Below are positions 1 to 10,843 of a stretch of DNA of 64,000 nucleotides, in pieces. The notes below the pieces were generated by a model, which was not told the origin of the DNA, did not search any database, and saw only the letters and a list, made by a program, of their open reading frames with translations. The stretch is taken from positions 124,001-188,000 of the forward strand of contig BCIG01000026.1 in the NCBI GenBank assembly GCA_001599915.1, given 5' to 3'. The DNA comes from Symbiotaphrina buchneri. Its lineage: Eukaryota; Ascomycota; Symbiotaphrinales; Symbiotaphrinaceae. The translations under genes and the position numbers were made by a program. Position 1 is the first letter of the stretch, and each line of letters begins with the position of its first letter.

Positions 1-816
1 ACGTCTCTGAATCTATTTGAGTACTACATACCTATAGCGTATACTATCTTTTATTCGGTACTTATCCCATGGCCTGGCCTTGGAGAAGCTCCCCCACTCA
101 AGCTCTCCTTCCTGATTCAAGGATCTTTCTACTCATACACACCGATTCATCTCATCTTAATGACCGAGAACAGCTCACTCAAACCCAGAAAGGGAAGGAG
201 AGAAAATCAACAACCCGCTTGTGCTTGGCCGTCTGTTTTCTTTCACATGACATTTAGCTGCCCTCTTCAGCATTACTTCTAGCGTTTCAATTGATCGTCC
301 CATTGTCGCCATCATTGAGTCAAAGAAAAGAGCCCAGTTAGGAAGGAGAGCTTGAGTTGTATACTTACCTTACCTTACGGTAGGCGTCCAGGATCTCTAG
401 AGAACCCCACCCGCCTCGCCGCTAATGGGGCGGAGCTTTACCTGCCGAGGCTATCTTACCCCGCGCCCGAGGGCGATAAGATAGGGGCCAGATAATGAGA
501 GATAAGCCAGCGCGATACGCCGCGCTCTGGCGCGCGAAGGATGTTGGAGCTGGAAAGTGAGCATTGAGGATAAGTGATGAGTTTGTGGTTGATCGTATTA
601 CTGTAGTACTGTTGTTGTTTGCTGTGTTTGCTGTGCGAGTTCGGGGAGAGCTTCAGTAGTACAGATGAGCAATTTTTTATAGCACTTCAACAAGGTCCAC
701 ATTGCTTGACGTTCTCAGGAAACCATCTACTGAAATGCTGTCCTACTCCAACAGGAGCTACTGCCCGAGTGATTCGAACATCTAACAACCACCGTAGCGG
801 TCAAGTCACCTCCCAC
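1..816. other. Intergenic; 3' flank of the amidase gene with a GATA cluster
   Basis: No gene is supported here; the open frames are short and start on non-ATG codons. The stretch from about 370 to 540 is GC-rich and holds three GATAA cores close together (475-480, 491-496, 501-506). These could belong to the promoter of a leftward gene beyond the window edge, but this cannot be tested here. Confidence 0.5.
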
Positions 817-2600
817 CTACGCCCTGCCCATAGCCTTCTCAATCTCCTTCAGCGCCGCCATGACCTTCTCATCCATATTCCTGCGTCCGACAACCTGCAA
901 GCAGACCGGCGCACCCACATACCTCTCCGGGCCAGTATACAGCTCATAATTGAACTTATCATCTTCATTCAGCGGCGTGTATCCCTCCTCCTTCTTGTCC
1001 TTCTCCAGATCCACAAAGGTGACCGGGAAGATGGCGCCCGGGTAGTCCAGCAGGTTCCACTGCGACGTGTAGCCCCAGTAGCGCGCGCACTCGTGCGGCG
1101 GCGCGGCGCCGGGCACGGCCGGGCAGATTATTACGTCGACTTCTTGCCCGCTGGCGGCCGTGGCGGACCAGTGCGCGGCGTAGTCGGCGCGGTAGGCGTC
1201 GCGCTCGGCGCAGAGCTGTTGTGAACCTGTCAGTACCGAGGGGTCATATATTGGAGGGATTGGACGAAGCTTACATTCCAGAGTTCTTTCATGCTAAGCT
1301 CCTTGACGCCTTTCTGCTCTTTGATGATGAAGTCGGTCAGGGGCAGGACGGGTTCTCCAGATGCCGCGAGCGTGGCCAGGTTTTCCTTGCCGCCGTCAGG
1401 GAAGTAAAGCCGCGAGACAATGTCCCAGCCCTTGGCGTGGTCCAGTGACTCCCAGTCCACCACCGTCATGCCAGCAGCCTTGCATGCTTCGGCCACCTCC
1501 TTCATGGCTCTGATCATAGGCGGATGTGGCTTGACGACGCCGTCGGACCACTGGATGGCCACTTTTAGGGGCTTTTTGAAGGTGACCGTCTCCCAGAACT
1601 TGGGGAAGAGCCCGGGATCGTAACGCCAGGGCTCGGCATCCAGGACCGTCTTCATGAAGAGGTTGATGGTCTCGCGAGACTGGCAGAGAGGGCCAAAGGT
1701 AGCCAGCACGGTCTCTTTACCCTTCATGGTCCCTTTCATCCCCTTCAGGGGAATGCGCTTGTTGGTGGGCTTGAAGCCGTAGACACCGCAGTTGCTTGCT
1801 GGGCAACGCACGCTGCCTCCAATATCACCGCCCAGACCCTAACGAGCGGTTAACATGTAACGATATTATCCATTGACAGGAGTCGCATACCAGAACACTC
1901 CCCCTGAAGGCGACCAGTGCTCCCTCACCGCCACTGCTCCCACCAGGGGTGAGGTTACGGTTCCAAGGGTTCACAGTCCGGCCGTAGATGTTATTGTTGG
2001 TTTCAAGATGCATAAGCGTCTGGGGTCCGGTTGTCCGCACATAGAAGACACAACCAGCATCCCATAAGATATTGTTCAAAGGGTTGTCATCGGACATCTC
2101 GTCTATCCAAGCCACATAAGAGGCATGGGCAGTTTTGCCTTTCATGCCATGGTGCTCTTTCACGCTGATGGGCAGGCCGTGAAGCGGACCAATTGGTTCA
2201 GGCAACGAGTCAAGATATTTTGCCCGCTCAATTGCCTTGTCCCACATGAGCTCCGTGACACAATTGACCTATCGCACCTTGAATTTTAGCTTCCGTTCAC
2301 TGAGGTAGGTCATAGGGTTGATCGTACGGCATATTGAGCAAGAGCAGCTCTCCTTAGAAATGCCCGCGTCAGTTCCTCACAGGATACTTTCTTTGAGCGT
2401 AAAAGCTCCAGAAGGGCAAGTGCGTCGTAATTCTTCGTGAGCTCATATTCTCGCGGGGTCAGATATTCTTTAGGGAGCTCCTGAGAGGACAAGGGCAGAG
2501 GATCAGGTAGCGGCCCTATCGGCGGCTTGACTTTCTCAAGTGATTTATCTCGAAGTTCGAGAGCTGCTTTGGCCTTTTCCTGCCACGGTAAGACGGCCAT
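817..2600 (-). CDS. Acetamidase-type amidase (amidase signature family)
   Basis: This gene encodes a 537-residue amidase of the amidase-signature family, which hydrolyses small amides to ammonia and a carboxylate. Four exons are read on the minus strand: 2328-2600, 1891-2268, 1275-1838 and 817-1215. Their three GT-AG introns of 52-62 nt keep one frame, and the total of 538 codons fits fungal acetamidases. The catalytic lysine lies in SVKEH, and the Ser-cisSer-Lys serines lie in GGSSGGEGAL followed by GGDIGGSVR. The start is the ATG of MAVLPWQEKAK. No signal peptide is seen, so the protein is probably cytosolic. Several GATAA cores lie upstream, which fits nitrogen control by an AreA-type factor. 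The exact substrate (acetamide, formamide or larger amides) cannot be told from sequence. Confidence 0.93.
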
Positions 2601-2779
2601 AGTTACTCAATTGACAATTTGTTTGTTCAATAAAAGATATTAAAACGTTCTCCTATGACGGCAGAGTTGTGGTTTACCCTGTATACATTTGACGATATAT
2701 GTTTGTATACGATGCTGGAGGGCCCCGCCGGCTCTCGGCATAACAATGCCAACTCCGCGCCATCGACCGTTTTTGCGCT

Positions 2780-3209
2780 CTTATCCGTTGATCTGGAGGA
2801 GTGCCGGTGCGCGGGCTATCGCGAAACGCGTCTGGTTGGTCAGCTCCACTGACACGGGCCCTTGATGGCTTGGGATTGATAAGGAGGTCCCTTATCGACG
2901 ACCCCTTATCTGACCTTTCGTGGGCCGACGATAACTGAGCTCTCTGCGGCGGTTCGTCCCGCCAAGTGGCTTTCCGAGCAATTGATAACAACGGCCAGCC
3001 CATACACGCTTGCTTCTCTAAAACCGCCGCATTTTCTCAAACATGCCTGTCAACTCACTAACAAGAGGGTTATGAGGTCTTGCGCAACGGCCTAGCTCTT
3101 TCTCGTATCGCAATCCCTGGCATGGCTGTCTCACTCTCCTTCCTGTTGTCGATCGACCGAGCCTGATCGGCATGAAGGCCGCCAGAAACGGTGCAAAGTT
3201 GGAGATAAC
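2780..3209. promoter_or_regulatory. GATA-factor site cluster in the amidase/UNC93-like divergent promoter
   Basis: Seven GATAA cores on either strand lie in about 430 bp: 2780-2785, 2878-2883, 2891-2896, 2905-2910, 2930-2935, 2984-2989 and 3204-3209. Fewer than one would be expected by chance at even base composition. GATA factors such as AreA drive fungal amidase genes under nitrogen limitation. The rest of the 2601-3592 gap holds no gene I can support. Confidence 0.6.
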
Positions 3210-3592
3210 AACGACCTTTTAGGAAGGAGAGCTGTGGTTCGCACGTGTGAATAGCTTCCTCTTGTTATCCTTGATATTCAACAATCTCACCCCTGCTCCA
3301 TGGCCGCCGCGCCGTGGGTACATGGTCCACCATATATCTGAAATAGGAAACATCATGTACAATGTCGTGTCCTATCTTTTCACAGCCGCGTTCGTAGATA
3401 TGGATTGTAGAAGGCGCGCTTCTCGAGACCTTGCCTTTTCTGATTATTTCCTTGCAAGAAGTACTAAAGAAGGGATCCCCCTCCTGCCGATTTGATCCTG
3501 GCTTGACGAGGTCCTGCTCAATTCAATTCCTTTATTTTCTTGTGAAGTAGTCGGACATTAAGATATCAATCTGATACGATCTTGTAATCACC

Positions 3593-5410
3593 ATGGGCTC
3601 TGTACCTAACGCCTGGCGGAAGAAGCTCCGCATTAACCGGCCATTCAATCAGAACTTGATCGTTGGATGGTATGTTGATCATCTGGTGGAACGACACATA
3701 TTGCTCAAAGATTGACCATGATCACAGCATTCTGTTCTGCTTGCCCGGTATCTATCTAGCTTTGACTGGTCTTGGAGCTGGTGGTGGCCGCCCTTCGTCT
3801 CAGGATGTTGCTTCCGAGACCAATGCGTATGATACCAGCTCCGGTATAGATGAGTCGCACTAATTGTCCCTGTCAGTATTCTTTATGGGCTTTTCACACT
3901 TTTTGGATGGATTGGTGGATCGATCCTCAACTTGCTCAAGCCAAAGATTACTATGTAAGTGATGATTCTGTATCAATGTCTAGCATGGAGAACTGACAGC
4001 GTTAGAATGATTGGTGCCATTGGATATCCCCTGTACGTGGGAGGGCTGTGGTATTTTGATAGGCAAGGACAGGAGTGGTTCCCTCTCTGGGCTGGTGCTA
4101 TGTTGGGATGGTAATGCTGTCGTAACCCATATAGCGGACTGTATTGCTGAACTTGCCTCTAGCACAGCGGGCTGTCTCTGGACGGCAGCAGGATTTATCC
4201 AATTTGCATATGTATGATCTTTTATCCATTATCGAGTTGCCTTGTAGACACTGACATTCGTACAGGCCGAAGAGTCCGAGAAAGCTACCTATATCACTTG
4301 GCAATGGATCCTGACCAGCTTCGGTGGGACGGTTGGCTCTTTCATTGCTTTCGGAGTCAATTTCCACGAGACGGCTGCCACTGGAGTTTCCACTCCGGTG
4401 TATGTTATCTTCGTGATCATCATGTGCATGGCCATCGTCATTGCATTCTTCTTCATCATTGATCCGAAGAACGTGGTGCGAGATGATGGGACTCACATTG
4501 CCATCTTCCACAAGACAGACATCATGACCGAGATCAAGGGAACCATGATGCTCTTCACGGAGCTGAGGATCCTGATCCTTATTCCGGGCATCTTTGTAGC
4601 CGAGATGTGCCTTGCCCTCATGAGCAGTATCAACGGTGAGTGCCCTTTCATGGGGTGTGGTGTGGACCCCAGGAGCTGACAGATGACCCAGCATACTATT
4701 TCAACCTTCGGACTAGATCCCTGAACAACGTCTTGTTCCAGTTCATCATGATCCCCGCACCCTTGATGCTTGCCGCTGTTATGGATACGCCACGCATCAA
4801 GAGCCGTCGCAAGCGCGGTTTGCTCGGAACGGGGTTAATGGGCGTCCTAACTCTGGCAACTTCGGGAGGACTGGCGGCCTGGATCACCCAGAACAACATT
4901 GACCAGACCAAATATCCCGCTCGTAGCGTGGACTGGAGCGACAGTTCCTTTGCAGCAGGGTTCATCTTGTATCTCCTCTTCGGTATCATTTACTCGACCT
5001 ATCAGATCTGCGTTCAATGGACGCTCGGTGCTCTGAGCAACGATCCCGTCAAGTGTGCACGCTATGCCGGCTTCTTCAAGGGTACCACCAGCCTGGGCAT
5101 GTGCATCTCCTTCGTGCTGGACTCGAAAAACGTGACCTATCTCAATCAGCTTATTGTGCAGTTCGTGCTGTACGCTGTGGGTCTGGCGCTGCTCATGGGC
5201 GTCATATATTATTGCGTCACTGACACGAATTACTTCCATGAAGACGACGTTATTGTCCCTCATCACATCGAGGAGGAGGCTATGGTCAGCGGGCTCGTGC
5301 CGGAGGAGGTGGTGCGCCGGGAGCGCGAGAAGGAAAGATTGGCGGAGGAGATGCTGAAGAAGCAGGAGAAGGACAAGGATAGCAAGGTGGCTGTTGGTGA
5401 GGTAGCTTGA
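3593..5410 (+). CDS. UNC93-like multi-pass membrane protein
   Basis: Seven exons (3593-3669, 3728-3826, 3877-3954, 4006-4110, 4163-4211, 4266-4635, 4692-5410) join in frame to 498 residues. The protein has the fungal UNC93-like (DUF895) pattern, an MFS-related fold with about 10-12 membrane helices. Examples are ILFCLPGIYLAL early, VIFVIIMCMAIVIAFFFII in the middle, and FAAGFILYLLFGIIYSTYQ near the end. The tail is cytosolic, charged and coiled-coil-like (EEVVRREREKERLAEEML). The start at MGSVPNAWRKK is the first in-frame ATG. The transported substrate is unknown; fungal members are predicted plasma-membrane or vacuolar proteins. The gene is divergent from the amidase and may share its regulatory region. 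Confidence 0.88.
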
Positions 5411-5809
5411 GTGCAAGCAGCCATGGAACCCTGTCCCACAGGGGCGGTGGGCGTTGGTTGAGAACAGAAAAACAGGCTCAGGTGTTTGAGCACGCACATT
5501 TATAGACTCGAGTCAGTAAAGGCCGGAGGCCATTGTTCCTGGGTGAAGTCATAGAAGGATTGACATTGTCGTTGACCTGGTTTACTCTGCAGGCTTAGAG
5601 GAGTTGCCTGGTGGTCCCCATCTAATTTTATCTGTTTGATTTGATAGGACAAGGATAAGGTGACTGCCAATGATCAGCAAATGGTGAATTGAGAGAAGGT
5701 AGAAACTAATTCACTAACTGAAGCATCACGCTTTCGCTTTCACTTTCCCCTCGAGGTCGTAATCAATGTTCCTAATCGGGCCAAAACGCGCCAACCGACG
5801 CGCCCCACC

Positions 5810-5815
5810 ACGCGT
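5810..5815. promoter_or_regulatory. MluI cell-cycle box (ACGCGT) upstream of dUTPase
   Basis: An exact ACGCGT lies about 105 bp before the dUTPase ATG, in a run with related CGCG cores (for example near 5786 and 5799). In yeasts this box binds the MBF complex and drives G1/S transcription of nucleotide and replication genes. The 5411-5919 gap otherwise holds only UTR-like sequence. Confidence 0.5.
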
Positions 5816-5919
5816 CCCACCGCGTCCTCTTATCACCAGGATCCATCTAACGACTCCCCACCGCATCAACACATCCCAACCCCATCTTGTCCCATCTTCC
5901 AACCTCAATCCACCCCGTA

Positions 5920-7027
5920 ATGACCGCCCGGGCCTCAACACCACCTCCCACCACGACCACCTCGACAGACACCAAAGCCAGCACCAGCACCACACACGAA
6001 GCCCCCTCGGCGCCCTCCTCACCGCTCGCCAAACGGCCGAAGACCTCCTCTTCTCCCTCCAGCTCGTCCGCTGCCCCTGCACCAATGGCGACAAACGGCG
6101 CTTCGACGGCAGTGCCGACTACAAAAGTCGAGCAGGAGCCGCCGTTGCTGGTTAAGAAGTTGTCGGATAAAGCACATGTGCCCACGAGGGGCAGCGCTTT
6201 TGCGGCGGGGTATGATCTGTACAGGTGCGTTTCCCTGCGAAGTCCGGACGGAAGGGCAAGGCAATGGCTGGCGGTACTGGGTTCTCTAGGTTAATCATGG
6301 CGGATGAGATGGGACTGGATTGGATTGCTTTTAAGGGTTTATTGAACAGGCAATGCTGATGAAATGTCTCGCAGCGCCGCCGACACCACCATCCCCGCGC
6401 GAGGCAAGGCGCTCGTGGACACCGATCTCGCCATTGCAGTGCCAGCGGGGACATGTACGTCTCTCCTCTCCTCTCCTCTCCTCTCCTCTCCTCTCCTCTC
6501 CTCTCCTCTCCTCTCCTCTCCTCTCCCTCCCTCCATCTCCCCACACAGCATCATCAGCCAACTAATCCCTCCTCTTCCCTCTTAGACGGACGCATCGCCC
6601 CCCGCAGCGGCCTCGCGGCCAAACACTTCATCGACACGGGCGCGGGCGTCATCGACGCCGACTACCGGGGGCAGGTCAAAGTGCTGCTGTTCAACCACTC
6701 TGACAAGGACTTTGAGGTCAAGCATGGCGATCGTGTTGCGCAGTTGGTGCTAGAACGGGTACGTCGTTTCATTCTTCGTTTCTTTTTGTTTCTTTTTGTT
6801 TGATTGGCTTTTTGCCGCCTGCGGGCATTTTGCTTTCTTTTCGCTGTGGCTTGCTTGCTTGCTTTGAGTTCGGGGAGAAATAGGGATGGGGAAACGCTGG
6901 CAGAGGTGTTGCTGACGAGTTTTCTTGCGTACAGATATACACCCCCGATGTGATAGAGGTGGCAGAGCTGGAAGAGAGTGTTCGTGGCGCGGGAGGCTTT
7001 GGTAGTACAGGTGTTGGAAAGCAATAA
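5920..7027 (+). CDS. dUTP diphosphatase (dUTPase)
   Basis: dUTPase hydrolyses dUTP to dUMP and pyrophosphate, supplying dTMP precursor and keeping uracil out of DNA. Four exons (5920-6224, 6375-6454, 6586-6758, 6935-7027) encode 216 residues. The five trimeric-dUTPase motifs are all present: AGYDLYSA, the PRSGLA block, a GVIDADYRG block, the RVAQLV block and the C-terminal [11 protein letters not shown] Ser/Thr/Pro-rich N-terminal extension of about 80 residues precedes the core. It contains a basic KRPK stretch that could act as a nuclear signal. The ATG at 5920 is used because the frame upstream lacks another ATG. The second intron contains a CTCTC pentanucleotide tract. An ACGCGT box upstream suggests S-phase expression. 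Confidence 0.96.
6461..6525 (+). repeat. (CTCTC)13 pentanucleotide microsatellite
   Basis: Thirteen perfect copies of CTCTC lie within intron 2 of the dUTPase gene (6455-6585). The tract begins six bases after the donor and is followed by a further CT-rich run toward the acceptor. Confidence 0.95.
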
Positions 7028-7238
7028 GGGGTATGAGTCCATCACAGTTGGTTCCCGGACAAAAGCAAATTGCATAGTCTAATCCAGACCGGAGGGAGTA
7101 ATGCCAGTTTAGATTATGCGGCTAGATCATGAAATATGAGAAGACTATGCCATCTATACAAGCTGTGCACGCTCACGCTGCATACAGTATACACTCAACA
7201 ACGGGCTCTAACATCGACCCTCCGCAGACCACAAAAGC

Positions 7239-8868
7239 CTAGGGTTCTATCGTATGATGATCCGCCACGGACGTGCCAATCTCCTCAGCCTCCTTCCCTC
7301 CGCTATATCCCTCCAAATTCTGCGTCAACTTCCTTGGCTCCAACTCCACACCTTCCTTACCCTCCGCCTGCACAGCCTGGGCTCTAAAATTGATTTCCGG
7401 GTTACGGAGATGCGTCACATTCCTCACGAGCCTGACCTCACTCGCCCTCGTCACGCGAAGATGCTCTCTCTTCTCGCTCTGCTCCTCGTGCGCCATGACG
7501 ACGCATTTCTCCAGAAACTCGTCGCGCGCTTGCTTCGTGCGCTCCAGCACCGCTTGCATGCTGGCGGCGACTTTCTCCGCGGCCTTGGCCAGCGGGAGGT
7601 CCACGGCTCCCACGTCGTCTGGGCTGATCCAGCTCCGCACTTTGTCGACGCCGGCGGCGACGGCTTCTTCCCGTAAGCGCACGACGGTCAGGGCGGCGAA
7701 CATGTCGCCCGTGCCGGAGAAGAAGGCGTCGATTCTTGGGACTTCGAGGCGGAAGAGACGCGGTGAGCCGTCGGAGCGGGCGGTGGAGCCGATGATAGAG
7801 AGGGTGGGAGAGTCTTCAGAGAAGCGGATAGACGTTATAAGTATGTGAGGCGTGAGATACTGGGTATGCAGATGCTGGAGGGCCGTTATTAGAGTCTCTA
7901 TGTCGTTGATCTTGGTGCCAGAAAGTAGTCTGTATAAGTCACGAGGCGTATCAGCGAGTTTCCGAAGAATGCAAACGCTCAAATGGAGAACAGCATACTC
8001 TGCTTCGAACTGATTAGGCAATATCAGGTCGGCATCTTTCAGCAGCTTCTTGTATGCGCCAATGACTTGATCGGAAACACCGCCATAGAGCGCACCATTG
8101 TCACCCATGACAGGATCCAGCACTAGAAGTCTTCATGTGAGCTCGAGATTCTCCGCGCATACGCCGCCACCGGAGGACAGAACGGAGAGGAGACCAACCC
8201 CAGAAGAACGCGCCCGGCTTAGTCGTTTTCTTCAGCTTTAGGTCGCGAGCGATGAAACCGACTGCCTCCACCCCTTCAGCCCCGGGTATATAGCCCGTCA
8301 ACATCATGTCGAAATCGTTCAGGTAGCTCATCTTGAGGCCCTCATAGAGCTCACGAATCTCCTTTGCAGACACCTTGGTGCCCTTGAATTGCTTGTAGCC
8401 GGTGTGATTGCCTGCATCTGGATTTCAGCTCCCTGAACGAGACAGACATGCGCTTGCTTGAGAATTATAGCCAATTGGCCTCTGGAACATTGGAAAAAGT
8501 TGCGCTTGCTGTTGGGACACTTACTGAAATTGACGGTGTTGAGCGCAGCCACTTCGCAACCCAGCGACTGCATGACAAAAGTTGCCATTGTATTGCCGAC
8601 ATATCTGCAAGTAGGCGCATGGTCAGGTCGAACTCCTCTGAAAGACAAACTCGAGGTATCCAAGCAGAGCAGCGCGTCCGGGGTAGCGACTCACCCATAT
8701 ACGACCTTCGAACAACGACGTCAGTCAGGTGCGCACATGAGTAGATAAGGAAGACAACTGCAGAGCGCGTACATGGCTGGCAATTGCCAGGACTCGTGTC
8801 TCTGGCACGACTGGTTCGTCTGAAGCCATGTGCCCGACGTCTACAGGATCTGCCGGCTTAGTTTTCAT
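7239..8868 (-). CDS. Pyridoxal kinase (vitamin B6 salvage)
   Basis: This ribokinase/PfkB-fold enzyme phosphorylates pyridoxal, pyridoxine or pyridoxamine with ATP. The protein starts MKTKPADPVDVGHMASDEP. It continues through the conserved SHVVYGYVGN block (a very short exon joins these pieces), MLTGYIPGAEGV, then LDPVMGDNGALY and PNQFEAE. The anion hole and catalytic Asp lie in FFSGTGDMFAAL. At least five introns interrupt it. One falls inside the long last open frame, between FEAE and LLSGTKI, and keeps that frame open only by chance. The C-terminal 90 residues after the kinase core are charged and lysine/glutamate-rich, as in other filamentous-fungal members. The exact borders of the middle exon near 8380-8530 are uncertain. 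Confidence 0.9.
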
Positions 8869-9198
8869 GAGTGTGAGCGCGGCGATGGCTTGCGCATGGC
8901 GGTTGTCTGTTTCGGGTGGATGCGTTTTACGAGATTCTGATAAGGGACGTCAGGACGTGGTGGGGGAAAATAATCGAGACGATTTATTGGGTGGCTAGGG
9001 TAGGCGCTAAGGCCCGCATAGTCAATCGTCCGAAATGCGCAAAGTCTCCGATAAGGTAACCTTCTGGTCACAAGCGCAGAGAGACATCTCATCTTTCCTT
9101 TGAGGCCCTGTTGGAGGCGAGCATTATCATTGCTATCCGAAACCTAATACATGGCTACCATCGTCCTGCTTCGTATTACCCTGCACCGTCGATTCTAC
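8869..9198. other. Intergenic: pyridoxal kinase promoter and PCNA 3' end
   Basis: No gene is seen. The segment holds the promoter of pyridoxal kinase and the 3' flank of PCNA, which is also on the minus strand. Confidence 0.6.
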
Positions 9199-10227
9199 TT
9201 ACTCCTCGTCACCGATCTATAAAAAGCAGTATTAGTATGGTTTATCACAATAGGCAGCAATCGGATTGGTATATATGCTTGACGTACCTTGGGCGCCAGG
9301 TAGAATCTCAGATAGCTGCTTCCAGCAAGGGTATATTCCACCAGTAGAGGGACTTCGTTGGACAGACACAACTTCACCTGAGCTGATAGTCCGCTTGCCT
9401 TGCAAAAGTTGACAAGGTATTTGAGGGAGAAGGTGAGAGCCACAGGCTCGGTAAGGGCAATGTCCACGTTCAGCTCTGGCTTCTCAACGTTCTGGTGGCT
9501 GCGTAGAGTGACCGACCCACTACCGATGTCTCCCTGGCACGAGAACTTGACACCATCCTTTGTAGCCTCAATGGACACTGGGCACCCTGTTAGTACCAAC
9601 CACTTTCATCAGTCCCATAGGTCCTACCAGATTCAGAGAGAGCCATCAGATCCCGGCAGATCCTTTGAAATTCCGTCGCTGGCATAGAGATTGTAGCAGC
9701 ATACTCGGTCTCCGGAATGCCCAGATGCTCTTGGTCAATGTCCATAAGCTTGATATCATACTCGCTCAGCCTGTCGCTTTCGCTGCTCTCAAACTGTAGG
9801 TTGACAACATCCGGAGCATCCTCCGCCTTCAGCGTCAGGATATCCTCATTCTGTGCGGACCGCAAGACTTTCTGAAGGGAGTTGAGGTTGATGCCCAGGG
9901 CTATATTGCGATCGCATCGGTAGGGAGAGAAGCTTTCTGCCTTGAGGATCATGGAGACGAGGGCAACATGGGAGTTATCCATGGCCTGGAGCGCGATACC
10001 AGAGTCATTGCAATCGAAGTTGCAATCTTGCACAAGATCTTTGATGGCATCGACAACCTATGCGCGCCGTTAGAACACGAATTTCGAGCCCTCGTTGGCG
10101 CGCTGCTAGATCTCAGAGGGGCGTTACCTTCTTTAGCAGGTTCGCCTGCTCCAAGCGCGCTTCCAACACTATCAAAGACTTATCAGGACTGTCCTACAGC
10201 ATGGTTATATGAGGATAAATACTTACT
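9199..10227 (-). CDS. PCNA: Proliferating cell nuclear antigen (DNA sliding clamp)
   Basis: PCNA forms the trimeric clamp that tethers replicative polymerases and repair enzymes to DNA. The reading is 259 residues from five exons: the single base 10227, then 10128-10168, 9628-10057, 9288-9577 and 9199-9216. Conserved blocks are [30 protein letters not shown], the interdomain loop region with [16 protein letters not shown], and the C-terminal LAPKIGDEE. The start codon itself is split: the A ends the first exon at 10227 and TG opens the next at 10168, across a 58-nt intron. No in-frame ATG lies before LEARLEQA in exon 2, so splicing is needed to make the start. An ACGCGT box lies about 261 bp upstream. 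Confidence 0.96.
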
Positions 10228-10487
10228 GATGGATGATTGTGTGGCTGATGGATTGGAATAGACGAAAGGACCCCGTCAACGAGGTACTGTAGTGGGATAT
10301 GTGGCAAGCACGTAGTCGCAGTCTTCGGGCAAAGGCAGTGAGATGGATGCGCCCTTGAAGCAGATCTCGATTTGGAGAGGTGACGAAGAGGACTTGGACT
10401 TGATTGCGATTGTTCACAGTTGTGTGGTCGTGTAGTCCAGTCGGGGTGGGAAGAGCAAAGTGTACAAAGTGTGAAGCGCGTCTTTCT

Positions 10488-10493
10488 ACGCGT
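10488..10493. promoter_or_regulatory. MluI cell-cycle box (ACGCGT) upstream of PCNA
   Basis: An exact ACGCGT lies 261 bp upstream of the first base of the PCNA start codon. It fits MBF-type G1/S control as known for PCNA genes in yeasts. The 10228-10843 gap holds no supported gene. Confidence 0.5.
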
Positions 10494-10843
10494 CAGGCCA
10501 AGCGAGGGCGTGCCCCGCTGGTGCACGCTCCACTTCAATCAAGGTCCCTCTTCCAGTCTAGCTCCAATTACGGGAGGCATTCACAGTTCGGGACGGAAAG
10601 GCGAGCTGCATGTAACGACACAGTCAAAGGAAATAAACCATATATTATTCCCTTCTGATTGACATGCTGTAGGATGCCTGGCATTACCAGCTTTTCTACC
10701 GTGAGTAGGTGAGTAAGCCGAAACTTCACTGATTCAATATCCCCTGATATCATGCGCCTGGCTCATCGTCGTGACTTGACCTGATGAAACAAAATCCACC
10801 GAACCCCATCCAGCAAATGTGCAAGTTGAAGGCAGACGTCTAT

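Noticed and set aside
338-3235. The 15-mer TTAGGAAGGAGAGCT occurs near 339 and again near 3219, flanking the amidase gene.
   Set aside because: A shared 15-mer somewhere in a 64 kb window is expected by chance about twice, and the flanks do not extend the match.
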